DNA of 64,000 nt from Hyalella azteca (lineage: Eukaryota; Arthropoda; Malacostraca; Amphipoda; Hyalellidae). Below are positions 25,291 to 37,950 of the stretch, one piece after another. Within the stretch, counting starts at the first letter, position 1, and each line of letters begins with the position of its first letter. Location of the stretch: positions 62,001-126,000 of the forward strand of contig NW_025934535.1 in NCBI RefSeq assembly GCF_000764305.2, read 5' to 3'. The notes beneath the pieces are model-generated. The model worked only from the letters and a program-made list of their open reading frames with translations. It was not told where the DNA came from and searched no databases. Both the position numbers and the translations under genes were made by a program.

Positions 25291-26379
25291 TACGCGTTTC
25301 CAGGAAGCGCCCTGCGAAACTTCTTCGGACTTCCCAAATTTGCGATGCGCATGCTATGTTCTTCATCTTGGACAAATCCTATTTCTAACACCATGCCGTC
25401 ACAAGTTTAAGATACGAAAACAATATTTACTGTCGAAAGTTGTCACTTAATCACTTGTATGAAGTTGTTGAAAATGTTTGCGATCACAACCGCTCTCAGG
25501 CTCAATTAATACGTAGCACATTAAAAACACGTGCCATATCATGGCAGATACCTCGGCAATCACTCCAAAGCTCACACTTATTGCGCAATAAACAAATTCA
25601 GTGAGAGAAATTAACTTGCTTGAGGTGACATGTGTTTCTGAGAACGGATCTAAATGCCTATTTCCAAGCAAAATAGAGACGAGCTAAATAGCTGAAAAAC
25701 CTCCTAAGCAGATGGAATCTACCCGATTTCTTTGAATTTTTGCAAAGTTTGTCATCTATACAAAATTTATTTTTAATGTAAAATTCAGTAATTAACTTGG
25801 AAGCAGTTCAGTAATTGGGGCTGCTAAAATAATACGATGTTAAGCGAGTGACTGAGAAGTTACAATTATAATGTATTTTGTTTCACTTGTTTTGTTATTT
25901 TCTTCTTGCAAAATTTTTTTTTGATCAATTCGACAAAAAAATTAATAAATTGTCACACTGTTAGAATTCTGAGCCGCGATTACTGCTCGGTGCAGGAAAA
26001 ACGTTAAATTCGTACTGACATTCCTCTTCTCTATATTCCACACCATCCCGAAATACTTGTCAAAAGTAATATTTCAAGAAGCATTACTTTGATGTGCACT
26101 TTTCACGTGCAAACATAAAGTCTCCCCTCAGTATCAGAGGGAAATATCGACCCTCTATTGCCCTGAACTGCATTCGGCAGATCAGTGACGGCAGCAGCCT
26201 GACACTGCGTCGAATACTTTTTCTTGAAGTGACGGTAAAGCTATTTCCAGATACGAGCGAGGGCAGTTCTTGATATTGGGTTTCTGATGGCAAATGACTT
26301 TTGATGTTAAGAGTATAAAGACGATGTTCCAGCGTATATCCAAGATTTATTTCCGCGTATATCCAAGATTTTTATATTC
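25291..26379. other. No supported gene
   Basis: AT-rich spacer. A duplicated GCGTATATCCAAGATTT lies at 26330-26372, just before the next LINE fragment. Confidence 0.4.
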
Positions 26380-26640
26380 ACAGGGGCCACGGATATAAAC
26401 TAAAAAAACTACGTTGCAACTCATTCACGCGACAACATTTCTTCTCGCTTCGAGTCACTGACATGCGGAACAGCCTCGTCGATTGCATCGTTGACACTCC
26501 GAATATAAACGCGTTCAAGAACAGACTAGATAAAGCTATGGAGAAATATATGTTCAAAATTGAAATGCCTAGCACCATATTGAACCTGGTGGAAGTCTAG
26601 CAGTCGTTTCAAACTATCGTCAGTTTAGGAAAGATGCGGT
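26380..26640 (+). mobile_element. LINE 3'-end fragment
   Basis: Closely matches 24590-24790: GGATATAAACTAAAAAAACT, CGACAACATTTCTTCTCGCT and a block coding IVDTP.INAFKNRL-like residues with changes. It is a 5'-truncated copy of the same LINE family. Confidence 0.75.
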
Positions 26641-27119
26641 CATAGGACCTTTTTTAGATTTTATTTAATTTTGTTTTATTTTCGTGTGAATGAGTAAAAT
26701 GAAGCATCAAGAAAAGTCTTCTTAAAAGACTGCACGAGATAATATAAATGTAACTAAAGCCTAGCAGAAGACACGCCAGATTAGTGCGCGAGAAAGATTA
26801 ATTAACAGGATCTTGGCAAGCGATCGTGCGGATTCACGAGGTGACGCCTATGCTGTGGCTACCTTCACTAAATATCCTTTAGGTAGAAAAATGTGGTACT
26901 GAAAAAGAGAAGAGGAATATTCACTTCTATGAAAGATAGAAAATCGTTTTCCCTAAGGTTCCCCCCAAGAGGAGCAAATGATTGTCTAAATATTTCGAAA
27001 TTTGGTCCTGTAGAATATTTAGCCCGAAAGATGCAAAGCTGAGATTGCGCTTTCCGCCGCGACCAAGATGAACGGTAGTGCTGCAGACATCCGTTTCGAG
27101 CCACGCTAGGCTGATCCTA

Positions 27120-27157
27120 CCATGGTTGAACTAGTAATATATATAGTTCAACCATGG
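27120..27157. repeat. Perfect 14-bp inverted repeat (hairpin)
   Basis: CCATGGTTGAACTA at 27120-27133 and its exact reverse complement at 27144-27157 are separated by 10 AT-rich bases. It could be a solo hairpin element or the end of an unrecognised transposon. No role is assigned. Confidence 0.75.
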
Positions 27158-29570
27158 ATCCTACAACGAGGACTCAAATATACGAGTTTCGTTATGAAAA
27201 ATGGATTAAAAGGTGAAACTTACAACGCAGTCGAGCACTTCTGTAGCACCTTGAAACAATGCAGTCTCCTCAATTTTCCCTACAATCGCAAGTTCTAAGC
27301 GCACTGTTCAAACAGAAATAATTTCAAAGCATTATAATCTACCCATTTGCTGTCTGTTAATCTTCGAGGAATATTCGCAATCTAATAGCTAGGACGAGAG
27401 CAGCGAGTTGAAGTGCGCGTTCATGTTAGCAACAACATTTGTAGAGTTGAGGTAGCGTGGGAGGCTGCAGCCTTGACGGTCTCCTTCGCCTTGATTTAAA
27501 GGGAAAGTCAGGAGGTTGAGGACGCCCACATCTAAACATTAGAATGCAAGTCAGAACCTAAATTCCATTATATGAAGGTAGACTCGACACGATCCAGGGT
27601 GTTGACCCAAGTGCGTGTTATTGTAAACAGTTGTACAAATCTGGTCAGGAAATGAGTTTGGAGCGATTTAATGCTTCGAAATTGGTGTCGAACATTTTAC
27701 TTACCTCGATGGATTAAATAAATCGGGAATATTGTAGGTTAGTAAGAACTCTATATTATAACATTCTGTAAAGTCATGATTTTGGAATAATTCTTTCATA
27801 GTATTACTCACACTGATGTCAGCCTTACAAATTTTGACTACTGATGCATTAAAATCGATTGTAAAGCATTTTGAACGAACTTTGGTTAGACAAAATAATT
27901 ATCTAAATCTTATGTCGTGTTTAATTATTCACGCCTCAATCAAGTGTACGACAACGCAAAGCGTAGACGACAACGTAAACGAACATAATTTGGATCTTAC
28001 TTAAATTATTCAAGTATATCACGAAGCAGAGTAAATAATTAATTGTACAATAATTTTAACCATTCAGTGTTTGGAAGGGAGAGTTCCCGCACGCTGATAT
28101 GTTGCTCAGCTAACAACTCAAGCTTTGAAGAACTTCCAGCGTAGCTAATTAGTGCTATCAATTCACGAAGAAGTATTTGCATGCTTCTGAAAGGATTTTT
28201 TGCACAGCTCTTTCCCGGTTTCCTTTGTCATTATTAAAAAAAGAGCTGAAGATGCCCAGCTAAATATATAAAAAAAACGTTAATTTTCCGGCTCGAAGAA
28301 CCTTGCAAAGATTACTTCGATACAAGATATAAAAAAGCACGATTGCAATGATCGGTTTTCCTCATATCAAAACTTGACGAGTTATCGGAACTGCACTACG
28401 CAGGCGGTAACTATTGCGGTAACTATCTCTTGTCACTCACTTAAGAATAGGATGAAGAACACTTAAGAAATGTTATAAGAACACTGAACAACTTTCTAAA
28501 GATCAAATGCTTGATAGGTGTAATAGCGGCTGGTCCCTCAGGCAAGGTCGGCCATTGCAAAAGTTGCGCAAAACTTTCGCCTTTGAGGGTCATCGTCGTT
28601 AAGTCTTTGTGCAGCATATCTTCGTGCCTCAACAGATATCAGAAGAGAAAATTTTACTTGGAAAAATATAAATTCCTCGAGTTAGCGATCGTTCATAACA
28701 CTCGTATGCTAATTACTGGAATAATACAAAAATCTTATCAAAGAACGGAATAGGAAAAAAAATAAAAAAATGACTTCAACCGAAAATAAAAGCACCATTA
28801 ATCACACCGTAAGGGACAATTGCTAACAGAATTCAAAAGAATTAATATACTCACTTAAAGGCATCGCTAATCTTAGACGGACGACCCGAGGAGATCCTTC
28901 AAAAGTTTCAAAATCAAAAAGTTTTGAAGATTAATGCAATCAAGTTGTTAGAATTTCTTGAAGTTGTAGAAATATGCAATAAAAATAGATCATTTCGTGA
29001 TAAAAGAGTTAAATATCTTAATTATTCTACACTGTTAGTTCACAGGTGTTTGCTAGAAATATTGCCAGATGGAGGTAATTGAAGAGAACATATAATAGAT
29101 GGACTTTTTATTGCCAAGTGTAATAAAAATAAACAAGACAGAATAAACACATCGCTGAATAAATAAAGAGCAGAAGCAAATAACAAAGGGCTTAGAAGTA
29201 TTCAACAACAGAGAGGTCAAATAAGCTTTTGCGCATATGAGGATAAATTTTTAAAATAACACAGGCGACTTACGCAGAAGTGTCCTGAGTACTGAAAATG
29301 AAGTTACGTATATGCTTCCAAGAGAACAAAAAATTTTTAGAAACAAGACGATTTGGCTTCAAGATATTCAGTCGAGGGTGGTATAATTCGAAATAAAGAG
29401 ATTTGCTATGATTTTTCTCATCGCGGATGTTCAGGAAAATACCTAATAAATAACATAAATTTAATTAGATCCAAGTCTCTAGTTTTATTGGCAAGGTATG
29501 TGCGATTATTTCGAAAGGAATATGATAGAATGCACAGTTTTATAAATCCATGGAAATAAATTCGGCAAAA
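27158..29570. other. No supported gene
   Basis: AT-rich, with small open frames only (for example 28441-28632 minus, which looks slightly protein-like but has no recognised family or splice frame). Confidence 0.4.
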
Positions 29571-29576
29571 TTTATT
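29571..29576 (-). terminator. Polyadenylation signal AATAAA of TMEM237
   Basis: AATAAA on the minus strand begins 11 bases after the TMEM237 stop codon. The sharp drop from GC-rich coding to AT-rich sequence at the same place supports this as the end of the gene, though other signals further left cannot be excluded. Confidence 0.5.
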
Positions 29577-29586
29577 ACATGCGCAA

Positions 29587-29908
29587 CTATGAGTGGCGAT
29601 CTGGCGCGTCGCGACCTCCGATGCAATGATTGAGTTTGGCCGCGAGCGCGTCGGAGTGAGGATCTGGCACCACGGCCAGCCATGCCAGGATGTTGGCTAT
29701 GGTGCGGGCGAGGCACATCCAGCCGTACCAGCCTACACCCCCCGCCTGGTGAACGTCGGGCAGTGGGGCATGGCGGTGAACCAGCAGCGCTGAAGCCCGA
29801 GTGGTGGCCAGCGTGACACTTAGCGATGTGAGGTACAGGGCGGCGCTCCATGGCACATGAACGCCGTGCTGCTTAATCAGGCTGCCGGACCCGCTGCACA
29901 GGTCGCCT
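29587..29908 (-). CDS. TMEM237: TMEM237, last coding exon (membrane helices 3 and 4)
   Basis: The exon starts after CCTCAG and completes the Arg codon begun in the previous exon (CG+A). It codes 106 residues and a TAG stop. Helix 3 is about residues 508-530 (SAALYLTSLSVTLATTRASA) and helix 4 about 548-567 (YGWMCLARTIANILAWLAVV), followed by PDPHSDALAAKL. These line up, from memory of the family, with the vertebrate block SFLYFTALILSLSQQMTS and PWIVVNLVVALLVGLSW followed by a RPGMDLSEEL tail. The exon is strikingly GC-rich against its flanks. Human TMEM237 is about 408 residues; this one is 593 because of a longer N-terminus. Confidence 0.85.
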
Positions 29909-30096
29909 CTGAGGTAAACACGACGGTGAATACTTTAGCGAAATAATAACTAACCGTCTTCACAAGGCTGGTAGTTATGGATAAAGGCAATTCAACAAAG
30001 CGACCTCGAATGCAGACAAAGATAAAAAATATTATGAAAAGTTTCACCACACAAATCTCATGACACGCCAGTGGAGGGCAGAGGTAACACGCTTAC

Positions 30097-30218
30097 CGGT
30101 CACACGAAGCTACGAAGCAAATGAGAGTTAGGAAGACGATGAGCGAATAAAAGACGTGCGTGAGACGAGGTAGTAATGCCGACGTAACGTCCTGCCATGA
30201 CTCAGCGATTAGGAATAC
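30097..30218 (-). CDS. TMEM237: TMEM237, middle coding exon (membrane helix 2)
   Basis: This 122-nt exon has no long open frame and was found by splice sites and phase. The acceptor TATTGCAG and donor GACCG|GTAAGC fit phase 0 in and phase 2 out, exactly joining its neighbours. It codes VFLIAESWQDVTSALLPRL, then helix 2 (HVFYSLIVFLTLICFVASC, residues 467-485) and the D of a conserved DR pair. The family has VYVLAG, an LLQQY-like loop, a Leu-rich helix and SAFDR at the same places. Another AG 19 bp upstream would give an early stop, which settles the start of the exon. Confidence 0.85.
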
Positions 30219-30385
30219 CTGCAATACATAGGAATACCTGTACTATTAATGAACCTGCATTTATGGCATTAAAAATGCAACTTAGACGTCAGAAAACATG
30301 AATGCACGGTAAAAACAGAGGCGGTAGATTAATATAGAATTGAAAAAAATAATGTTTATTGCAATATAAATTCTTTCATGAATGG

Positions 30386-30540
30386 TTGAGATATGACATC
30401 AAGATTAAACTGGTTGACATATGACATCAAGATTAAATTGGTCGACATATGACATCAAGATTAAATTGGTCGACATATGACATCAAGATTAAACTGCATG
30501 ACTTATGACATCAAGATTAAATTGGTTGACATATGACATT
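30386..30540. repeat. Minisatellite, 28-bp unit, about 5 copies, in a TMEM237 intron
   Basis: The unit is TTGACATATGACATCAAGAT plus TAAATTGG. It lies in the intron between the first and second TMEM237 coding exons and does not touch their splice sites. Confidence 0.9.
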
Positions 30541-30609
30541 AGATAAAAGACTTAACAAGCGTACACAACATTTGTTCCGTAGTTTTCGGTCGGAGCATTG
30601 TAATCTTAC

Positions 30610-31947
30610 CAGGACGCAGTGCGCCAAGCTCACTCCCGCTAGGAGACCTTGCGAGAAAACAGAGAAAGTACGGAAGCTGGTCTGAAGCCTCGCTGCTAAG
30701 CTGGCGCGACTTGAGGGCCAATTTGGGTGTAAGCGTTCACAGTGGCCGCTTTCCACAGTAAGACCTGCTTCTGCAGCATACCTCTGCCAGTCCTTGGCGA
30801 GGGCAAACCCGCGAACTTTTTCGCAGTAAATTGCACGCACAGTTGATTCAAATTTTTGATTATCCCCCAAGTCTTTTTCAGCGCGTGTATTAGGAAGGAC
30901 TAAGCTCGGCAGCGGCAATAGGCTGGGGTTTTCTGCCCCAAATTGTCCGTTATCGCACACCTGGTGTCGGATTTCAGAACTGGAATCGACAATATCATCC
31001 CTGAGTTTCTGCAGCTGCTCACTGATGTACGAATCAGGAACAGGTCTCACACTGTCTCTTTTTCTAGATTTTCGTCGTTTTTTCTTGGTTTCGCTGCTGG
31101 ACGGAGAACTCGAGGAAGATTTCGTCGGGGTTTTAGAGAAAATGTCTCTACTACTATTTTTCCGAGAAGTATTACTGTGCTTATTGTTAGGTATTTTTTC
31201 AAGAGGGGGAGCGCTAGCCTGAGTGTACGTCTCGTGAGTTTTACCCTCTTCCTTTTCATGGCTAGTAACGTGCTTCACTCTACGGAACTTATGATCATCA
31301 GTTTCGTAGCCTTCTTCCCGCGAAACGCTGTCTTCAGTGTAGGCTGTTTCTTGCGAGGACGGGCGGGAACGTTTAGTCATATTAGCAGCACTCAGAATAG
31401 AGAAATGTTTAGCCGCGAGAGCATCAGCCAGGATGTTGTCATGTTTGGGGGGTTTGGTTAACAGTTCATCAGGCCGTGCCATATCGGAACTGGAGACATC
31501 TTCTGATGACAAATGCTTAGAATTCCTTGAAGAGCTCCTTGTTGTGGGTGCTGGCACTTTACCCGGTTTGGTAGATTTATTCTCTTTGAAAATCTTAGCG
31601 TCATTATTAGCACTAGCTCCACGAGCTCGTCTGCCTTCAGCCATTTTCTGCGCGTGTCGTATTTCTGCGCTGGTTTCACGGCTCAGGGCGCTGTTCTTGC
31701 GAGCGGCTGACTTAACACGTGACTTGTTATCAGCCGCTCCTACCATTTTATTACCATAAGCGGCTAGAGGTAGTTCACTAGATGAGTTCTTTGCACTAAG
31801 TACATTCCTAATGTTTCTCGGAGCTGGAGATGGGGTTTCAACGGCCAAGGTTGTCTCAAAAGACTCCTTAGAGTGCATTTCCCAACGCCGTCTACCAGAG
31901 CTGCTGTGAGACGTCGGCCTGGAGTGGTCGTCGTCATCATCAGCCAT
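30610..31947 (-). CDS. TMEM237: TMEM237, first coding exon (disordered N-terminus and helix 1)
   Basis: TMEM237 is a four-helix membrane protein of the ciliary transition zone; human loss causes Joubert syndrome 14. The exon codes residues 1-446, from MADDDDDHSRP to the donor GTCCTG|GTAAGA. The ATG follows a splice acceptor (TTTTAG, then ATC), so the 5' UTR is in another exon. Residues 1 to about 370 are Ser/Lys/Arg-rich and disordered. Around 375-395, TVRAIYCEKVRGFALAKDWQ resembles the family segment [20 protein letters not shown] before helix 1. FSVFSQGLLAGVSLAHCVL (428-446) matches the family's GLFSHGFLAG helix. The open frame beyond 30610 is intron read-through. The whole protein is 593 residues. 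Confidence 0.88.
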
Positions 31948-33760
31948 GATCTAAAACCTGGAACACCAAAACCATTTCAATTGATCTGATCAAATATAAA
32001 TACTTCTCAAAAGAAAAAAAATGTTATAATAATGCATAGATTGGGCAGGAAAAGAGAAACAATTTTTCAGGTCAATTACAATGCTTAAATAATTTAGGTT
32101 TACCTACAAATAATTTAATCATTTTTTGAGGTTCAACAAATTCAGGGAGGAAAATTCACAGTATCATACTTGTTTGATATATGCAAAATCTGGAAGGAAC
32201 TTAATTCAATTCAAATATTATTCTTCATTCAGTTAGTACCAATTTCAAATTGCCAAAGTGAACCGTTTCTTTATGTTGGACAGTTTCAAATGTTCTGGCC
32301 ATCCTAGATACTTATTGGTATAATCTGACTCAACAATTTAATGAAAACATCAGAAAAACTGACAATTTTAGATGTAGGGAACACATTCATGTAACAATTT
32401 TTTCGTTACTTGAACAGAGTTCCAGTGTGTAAGAACAAAATAATAATCAATCAATGATGAACGAAATAACCAATGATGGCAAAAGAATGATTCTAAAGAA
32501 GGACAATTTTCAAGTTTTTGTGTACAAAGGCGCAACTGAGATGATATTAGATAAAAAATAATTGCTAAAATAATGCTAGAAATTTTGTAGTGATGGTCAT
32601 GGAAAAGTTGCAAGGCTAGAAATTTCTAGGTGCACTCTTGAAAATAACAATGATAGAATAAGCACTACAACATGAGGAGAAATTAGGAAGATAATCAATT
32701 ATTTCCCTTTAAGGTGAATATAGTAATGGAAATTTTTCAAGCATGGGTTTATGTTATTTATAATTAAATATGTTAATCATAATATAATACTAGTAAATTA
32801 ATATTTAAAAGACATTCCAAATTCATATTTATGACTTTTTATCAATATTCTTGCTGCACAAAAAAATTAATTACCTACACATAAATTGCCACTGCACCAA
32901 GATGCAGCTATAAGGAAGCTTTACAATTCTTTTGTCTTAACTCTAACACAACTGAACCCTATTGATACTTTTACTATGAATATATTCATTTATGTTTATA
33001 ACATATTGCTGTAATCTATATTCTATAATCTATGACTCATGTCCCATTGATGGCACACTAGTGACTTTCAAGTGCAGGTATTTCCAAAGGCTAATTTTAA
33101 GACTCAAGTATCATTTTTCAGTGATCCCTGCTAATTTTATCAACTCATTCATATCAAGTGACATTAAGATTGAAAATTATTTAGAGATTATCACATCCAG
33201 GGAATAGGCGACATTATCACATCGGCAACAGGCCACATCAGGCCTACACTGCAACGCCGACATCACTATGTTATGTTAATAGCAATCAAATCCTAAGTTC
33301 TTGAAGACCTTTCCTCAATAGCTTGTATAACTAACTACCTTGAACTGCTTGAAGTATAATTGGAATTAATTTTCAATCAGCTCCATCTTCAAGATGTTTT
33401 CTGAAATAACAAGGAAGATTAGAATTTCTTCTTCATGAAAAATCTTCTATCCAAAAGCTACATATATATAAGCCTTACTACATTTCACAATTTGCTCAAT
33501 ATAATGGACATTTCTGAGACTATTTTAGAATCCTACTAACTCTTTTAAACTTTTGTTATGTCAACCAAATGTTCTTCAATACTAGAGACTACTTGAAATA
33601 TTTTGAATAAATTTACTGTAAACTTCTGTATAGTTTTATCTAAAGAACTAGAATTTTAGAGGAGCTTATGCAGCATGCAAGTTGTCTAGGTAGAAATATC
33701 CTGCTCTTGTAGCCCAACCCTCTGGCCAATGATTTGTAAATTGTAGTAAATGATTTTGTA

Positions 33761-33787
33761 CCAGTGATGTGCAATGCACATCACTGG
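33761..33787. repeat. Perfect 13-bp inverted repeat
   Basis: CCAGTGATGTGCA, one A, then its exact reverse complement. The same CCAGTG word occurs within the adjoining direct repeat, so this may be the end of a small mobile element. Confidence 0.75.
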
Positions 33788-33797
33788 AAAAATGGAA

Positions 33798-34266
33798 AAA
33801 TTCAGCAAGTTTATTTTAAAATATTTAGAGTTTTGCTTGTTTATTTTTCACTGATAAAAAGCTACCAGTGTAGTGCTGGCCTTTAATCATAGTTTGCAAA
33901 TGGGGGTTTAGTTTAAGTTTAAGTTAAAGTTTAATTTAGCTAGTAAAAAAATGGCATCATTTATAAAAAAAAGTGGTCTAAGTTACCCCATTTTACGGTA
34001 CTAATTAAAATTTTGATCAAATTTTCCAGGAAATAATAGGAAAAACAATAGTTTCATGGATGGTTTTTAAACAAATAATGCAAGTGAAATTTAATGAAAC
34101 TCCTCCATTTCCTATAGATATAAGGCAAAGGACAAGGATAGGACAAATTGTGCATGGCAATAGTCAATGGATAGGGAAAATTCAGCAAGTTTATTCTAAA
34201 ATATTTAGAGTTTTGCTTGTTTGTTTTTCACTGATAAAAAGCTACCAGTGTAGTGCTGGCCTTTAA
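33798..34266. repeat. Direct repeat of about 95 bp (33798-33893 and 34172-34266)
   Basis: Both copies contain AAAATTCAGCAAGTTTATT, TTTAGAGTTTTGCTTGTTT and AAAAGCTACCAGTGTAGTGC. Spacing is about 375 bp. They may be the ends of one insertion; no open frame of note lies between them. Confidence 0.8.
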
Positions 34267-34659
34267 AAACAACCTATGCCTATTTGAGTTGTAGAAGGAG
34301 CCCACACATTAAAATTTTTTATAAAAGTCACTTGGTCCTGTAACTTTGCCTTAAAGTCATTTGGGAGCTATCACAATGACATGAAATCAAAACATTTACC
34401 GCCAGATATCTCTTTCATGTCATAAAACATTTAGAGAGTTTTGAAATTTTTATCTACCTAAATTCTCAGGCATTGTTTTAGCAATTTTTGTTATAATTGC
34501 TAGGGAAATGAGCTTTGCCAATTTTTAGAACTATTTTATGTTAGCCCTACATAAACTTTATGTCTAACATTAATTTAAACTATTTTGGCAGTTTAAATCA
34601 TCAAGACTGTAGCTGGACATGGAAACAAATGCTGAATGTGGTCAGAAGGACAGAAGGAG

Positions 34660-37600
34660 TACCTTCAAATGGGGTAATAATGGACAGGCAGGGTAATAAG
34701 GGACAGTCCAACATATTGTAGAAATGTTGTAGCAGCTAAACTAATCAAAATATTGCAAAACTAAAAATAGTGGCGTAAAGTTCAACATTTTTACTATCTA
34801 AGCAGCATAAAGCAAGTTGAGATATCATACATTTATTACCTCTAAAAAATCCCTGTAACAAAGTGTGAAAAGTGAAATTTTGGAAAACTACCTCTGCTGT
34901 CTGCAGCAGAAAAAATATTTGTCATATTGAAAAATTTTACTTACATAAAAGTTGCATACTGGTGTTGGCTTGAAAACGTGATTGACAGAATTTGCATATC
35001 TCATTCCAAGAAAAAATGGCAGCCATTTTTGCAAAACGGTGTAATAGGGGACATCCCCCGGGGTAATAAGGGACACCACTAAAATTGCATTTACCGTAGA
35101 ACCTTGGTTAGGAAAGGCTCCAGTTAATGAAAAAATCAATTAACAACAAAAAATTTTTGATTACATTTGCCTTGCTCAGTAAAAAAAATTTCACTTAACA
35201 AAAAATTACTGCATCAGTCATCACAAAATTGTGCATAGAATGTCATAGATAGAATTGAGCACTGGGCAACAAAGAATGAAAAGTGAATAACCTAAACAAT
35301 TATTTATTTCTCCAAAAAATATGATGGTTCTCACTAAAATATTCCTTTCTGTTTCAGGTATGTTTTTTTTATCAATCATTTATGTTATAGTGAAATCACT
35401 TGACTCAATAAAAATTGTGTGAAGTTACAAGCCATCCTGTAAGCTTACAGATTTAGAAGAATGCTACATGGCTGCTGATATGAAGCTTGCAGTGGACAAG
35501 GTCATTGTCAATGCTCAATGGCATGTCCATGGATACAGTAATATCACATTAATAATACCTACAATAATGTATGGATAAGGTAATATCATATCAATAAAGA
35601 TAAAAATCACAGTAAAATCAATAAAGTAAAATCACAGGAAATGTCATTTATTCTCCATTTATATCATCTACAAAGGAAGAGGAGGACTTCAGAGTACTGT
35701 TAGTAATAGATGAGTACACTCTGCATGCTTCAAACGTTTTAAAATTGTGTTTTATTTCAAGTGTCGCTTATTACCTTTTTTCTAGATTAATTCAGGAGCC
35801 TTTTATATTGCATCTAGCACCTTACAAATAGCATATGGAATATTTTTGGAGATGCCATACAATAGCCCTCGCAAAGACCTTTAAAATAAGCCCAAACTCG
35901 TTTATGAAATGTTTCATGGTAAGAAGTTATTAACAAAAAACGCTCAAAACCATCCCTTATTAACCTGTTTGATGGTACTAGGTAGGTAACATTTAAAAAG
36001 GCATGAAACATGGAAAACTCTAAACAATTTACTAAAACAAGACACAAAACACAAAATGTCACATACAACAATAATTGAAAGGTGATCTGAATCAAAAACT
36101 AGCAGTGGTTTCAGTTCAGCACAATTGGTGGCCTGAGTGATAAGCTCTTGGTAAACTTGAAATAAACCTTAATTTTAAAATGTTTGAAGCATGCAGAGGG
36201 TACTCGTCCATGAAGAGTACTGTACAAGCATGAAGAGTGTACAGTACTCTGAAGACCTCCTCTTCCTTTGTAGATGATGTAGATGTGGAATAAATGACAT
36301 TTTCTGTGATTTTTACTTGTTACCACGTTTTTCTTATCTTCATTTTGTGTCTGTCTGTAATCACCTTTGTGTCTGTCTGTCATAAAAAATTCAAACCTTA
36401 TTTTAGAGCACTTCTGAAGATCCTAGAAACTTAAAATTTGGCATGCATGCTTATGCTGCCTAACAATTTAAGATTTGGTCATCAGAAGTAATAAGTTTTA
36501 AAAAAATGGAAAAAATAAAAAAACCTAAAAATTCACGGTTGGGAATTGTATTTTTTTTTTTGTCGAACATCCAGAGTTGCCAACCCTGGAAAATGATTTG
36601 AATTGCTAAATTTTTTAAACTAAAAAGTAGAAAATAAATAAATATAAAAACCTTTTTAAAACCATGTTTTTCTGGTGGTTACAAAACTAAAAACAATAAA
36701 ATAAAACAAATAAAAAAACTTTTAAAAACCACATTTTCTTAATGGACAAAAAGAAAAACATTAACTTTTATATAGCATTACATAACATTCTACATAACTT
36801 TAATGTTATGTAAGAGTTAATGTTTTGTTTTTCCGTTAAGAAAACGTGGTTTTTAAAAGTTCATTTGTTTTATTTTTCCTTTATCGATGATATTACCATA
36901 TCCATACATTACCATATTATTAATGTAATGTTAGTACTGTATCCATGGACATGCCATTGAGCATTCACAATGATCTTGTCCGCTGCAAGCTTTATATAAG
37001 CAGCCATATAGCTGTTCTTCTGTACCTATAAGCTTACAGAATGGCTTGTAATTTTGCATCATTTTCATTAAGTCAAGTGAATTCACCATAACAAAAAAAT
37101 TTAACTTGGTATTCACTCCAAAGAGTGACATAGAGCGCATTTTCTCATCAATGAAAACGTGAAGTCATGGACGGACAGACAGACAAACAGAAGGACATGG
37201 CTAGCACAATGGTGCATTTTTTCCATAAATGCAAAAATGCCCTAAAAAGATAGTAAAAAAACATACCTATGTGAAACAGAAAGGAATATTTGAGTAACAA
37301 CCATAATTTTTTTCAAATAAATCATAGTTTAGGTTAATTACTTTTCATTCTATGTTGGCCAGTGCACAATTCCATATATGACATTCAATGCACAATTTTG
37401 TAATGACCAATGAAGCATTAATTTTGTTAAGTTAATTTTTTTTGAGCCAGGTAAATGAAATCAAAATTTTTTGTTGTCAATTGATTTTTTGTCAACTGGA
37501 GCCTTTTCTAACCAAGGTTCTACTGTAAAAGCATTTTTAGGGTTGTCCCTTATTGCCCCATTGTACAGAAATGGCTACCATTTTTTTTGGAATGAGCTAT

Positions 37601-37950
37601 GCAAATTCTATCAATCACATTTTTAAGCCAACTCCTATGTTCAACTTTTAAGTCTTTTATTTAAGTAAAAACATATAATACGGCAAATATTTTATTTGCT
37701 GCAGACCTTGATAGAGGTATACTTTCAAAATCTCACATTCACATTTTTTATTCAGCCTAATTCAGGGATTTTTTAGAGGTAGTACATGTATGATTTCTTA
37801 ATTTGCTTTATGATACATAGATAGGAAAAATGTCAAACTTTATGCCACTATTTTTAGTTTTGCAATATTCCAATTAGTTTAGTTGCTACAACATTTCTAT
37901 GAAATATTGGAGGACTGTCTCCATTTACCCAGCCCCTCTCTTGTTGTCAT
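34660..37950. repeat. Large imperfect palindrome (arms 34660-35640 and 36880-37950)
   Basis: The left arm is the reverse complement of the right arm at roughly 80-85 percent identity by eye. Examples are GGACAGTCC near 34690 against GGACTGTC near 37915, and the TGCAGTGGACAAGGTCATTG block near 35490 against its complement near 36970. The loop holds a second inverted pair (about 35620-35790 and 36120-36320). It looks like two inverted copies of one old DNA transposon inside the first TMEM237 intron. Confidence 0.75.
35425..35560 (+). pseudogene. Decayed transposase-like helix-turn-helix segment
   Basis: One frame reads YKPSCKLTDLEECYMAADMK, then LAVDKVIVN. A +1 shift continues LNGMSMDTV. The pattern K-K-T-D----Y---DM--A---V--G-S resembles the pipsqueak/CENP-B type helix-turn-helix at the start of pogo/Tigger transposases. 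The inverted copy near 36931-37060 and the direct copy near 47600-47720 carry the same remnants, all frameshifted. The family call is tentative. Confidence 0.35.

Larger units (their letters stand above)
31951..34659 (-). other. Part of the long first intron of TMEM237
   Basis: Runs from the acceptor ahead of the start codon toward the probable noncoding exon at about 38.55 kb. It is AT-rich and no exon was recognised. Its right part holds repeats listed separately. Confidence 0.5.

Noticed and set aside
30943..31759. Plus-strand frames of 172 and 108 residues
   Set aside because: They are antisense to the TMEM237 first coding exon, which has conserved protein sequence and splice sites.
35814..36095. 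Membrane-like minus-strand frame also present at 47152-47409
   Set aside because: It is repeated because it lies in the segmental duplication. T-rich sequence yields hydrophobic readings, and no family was recognised.
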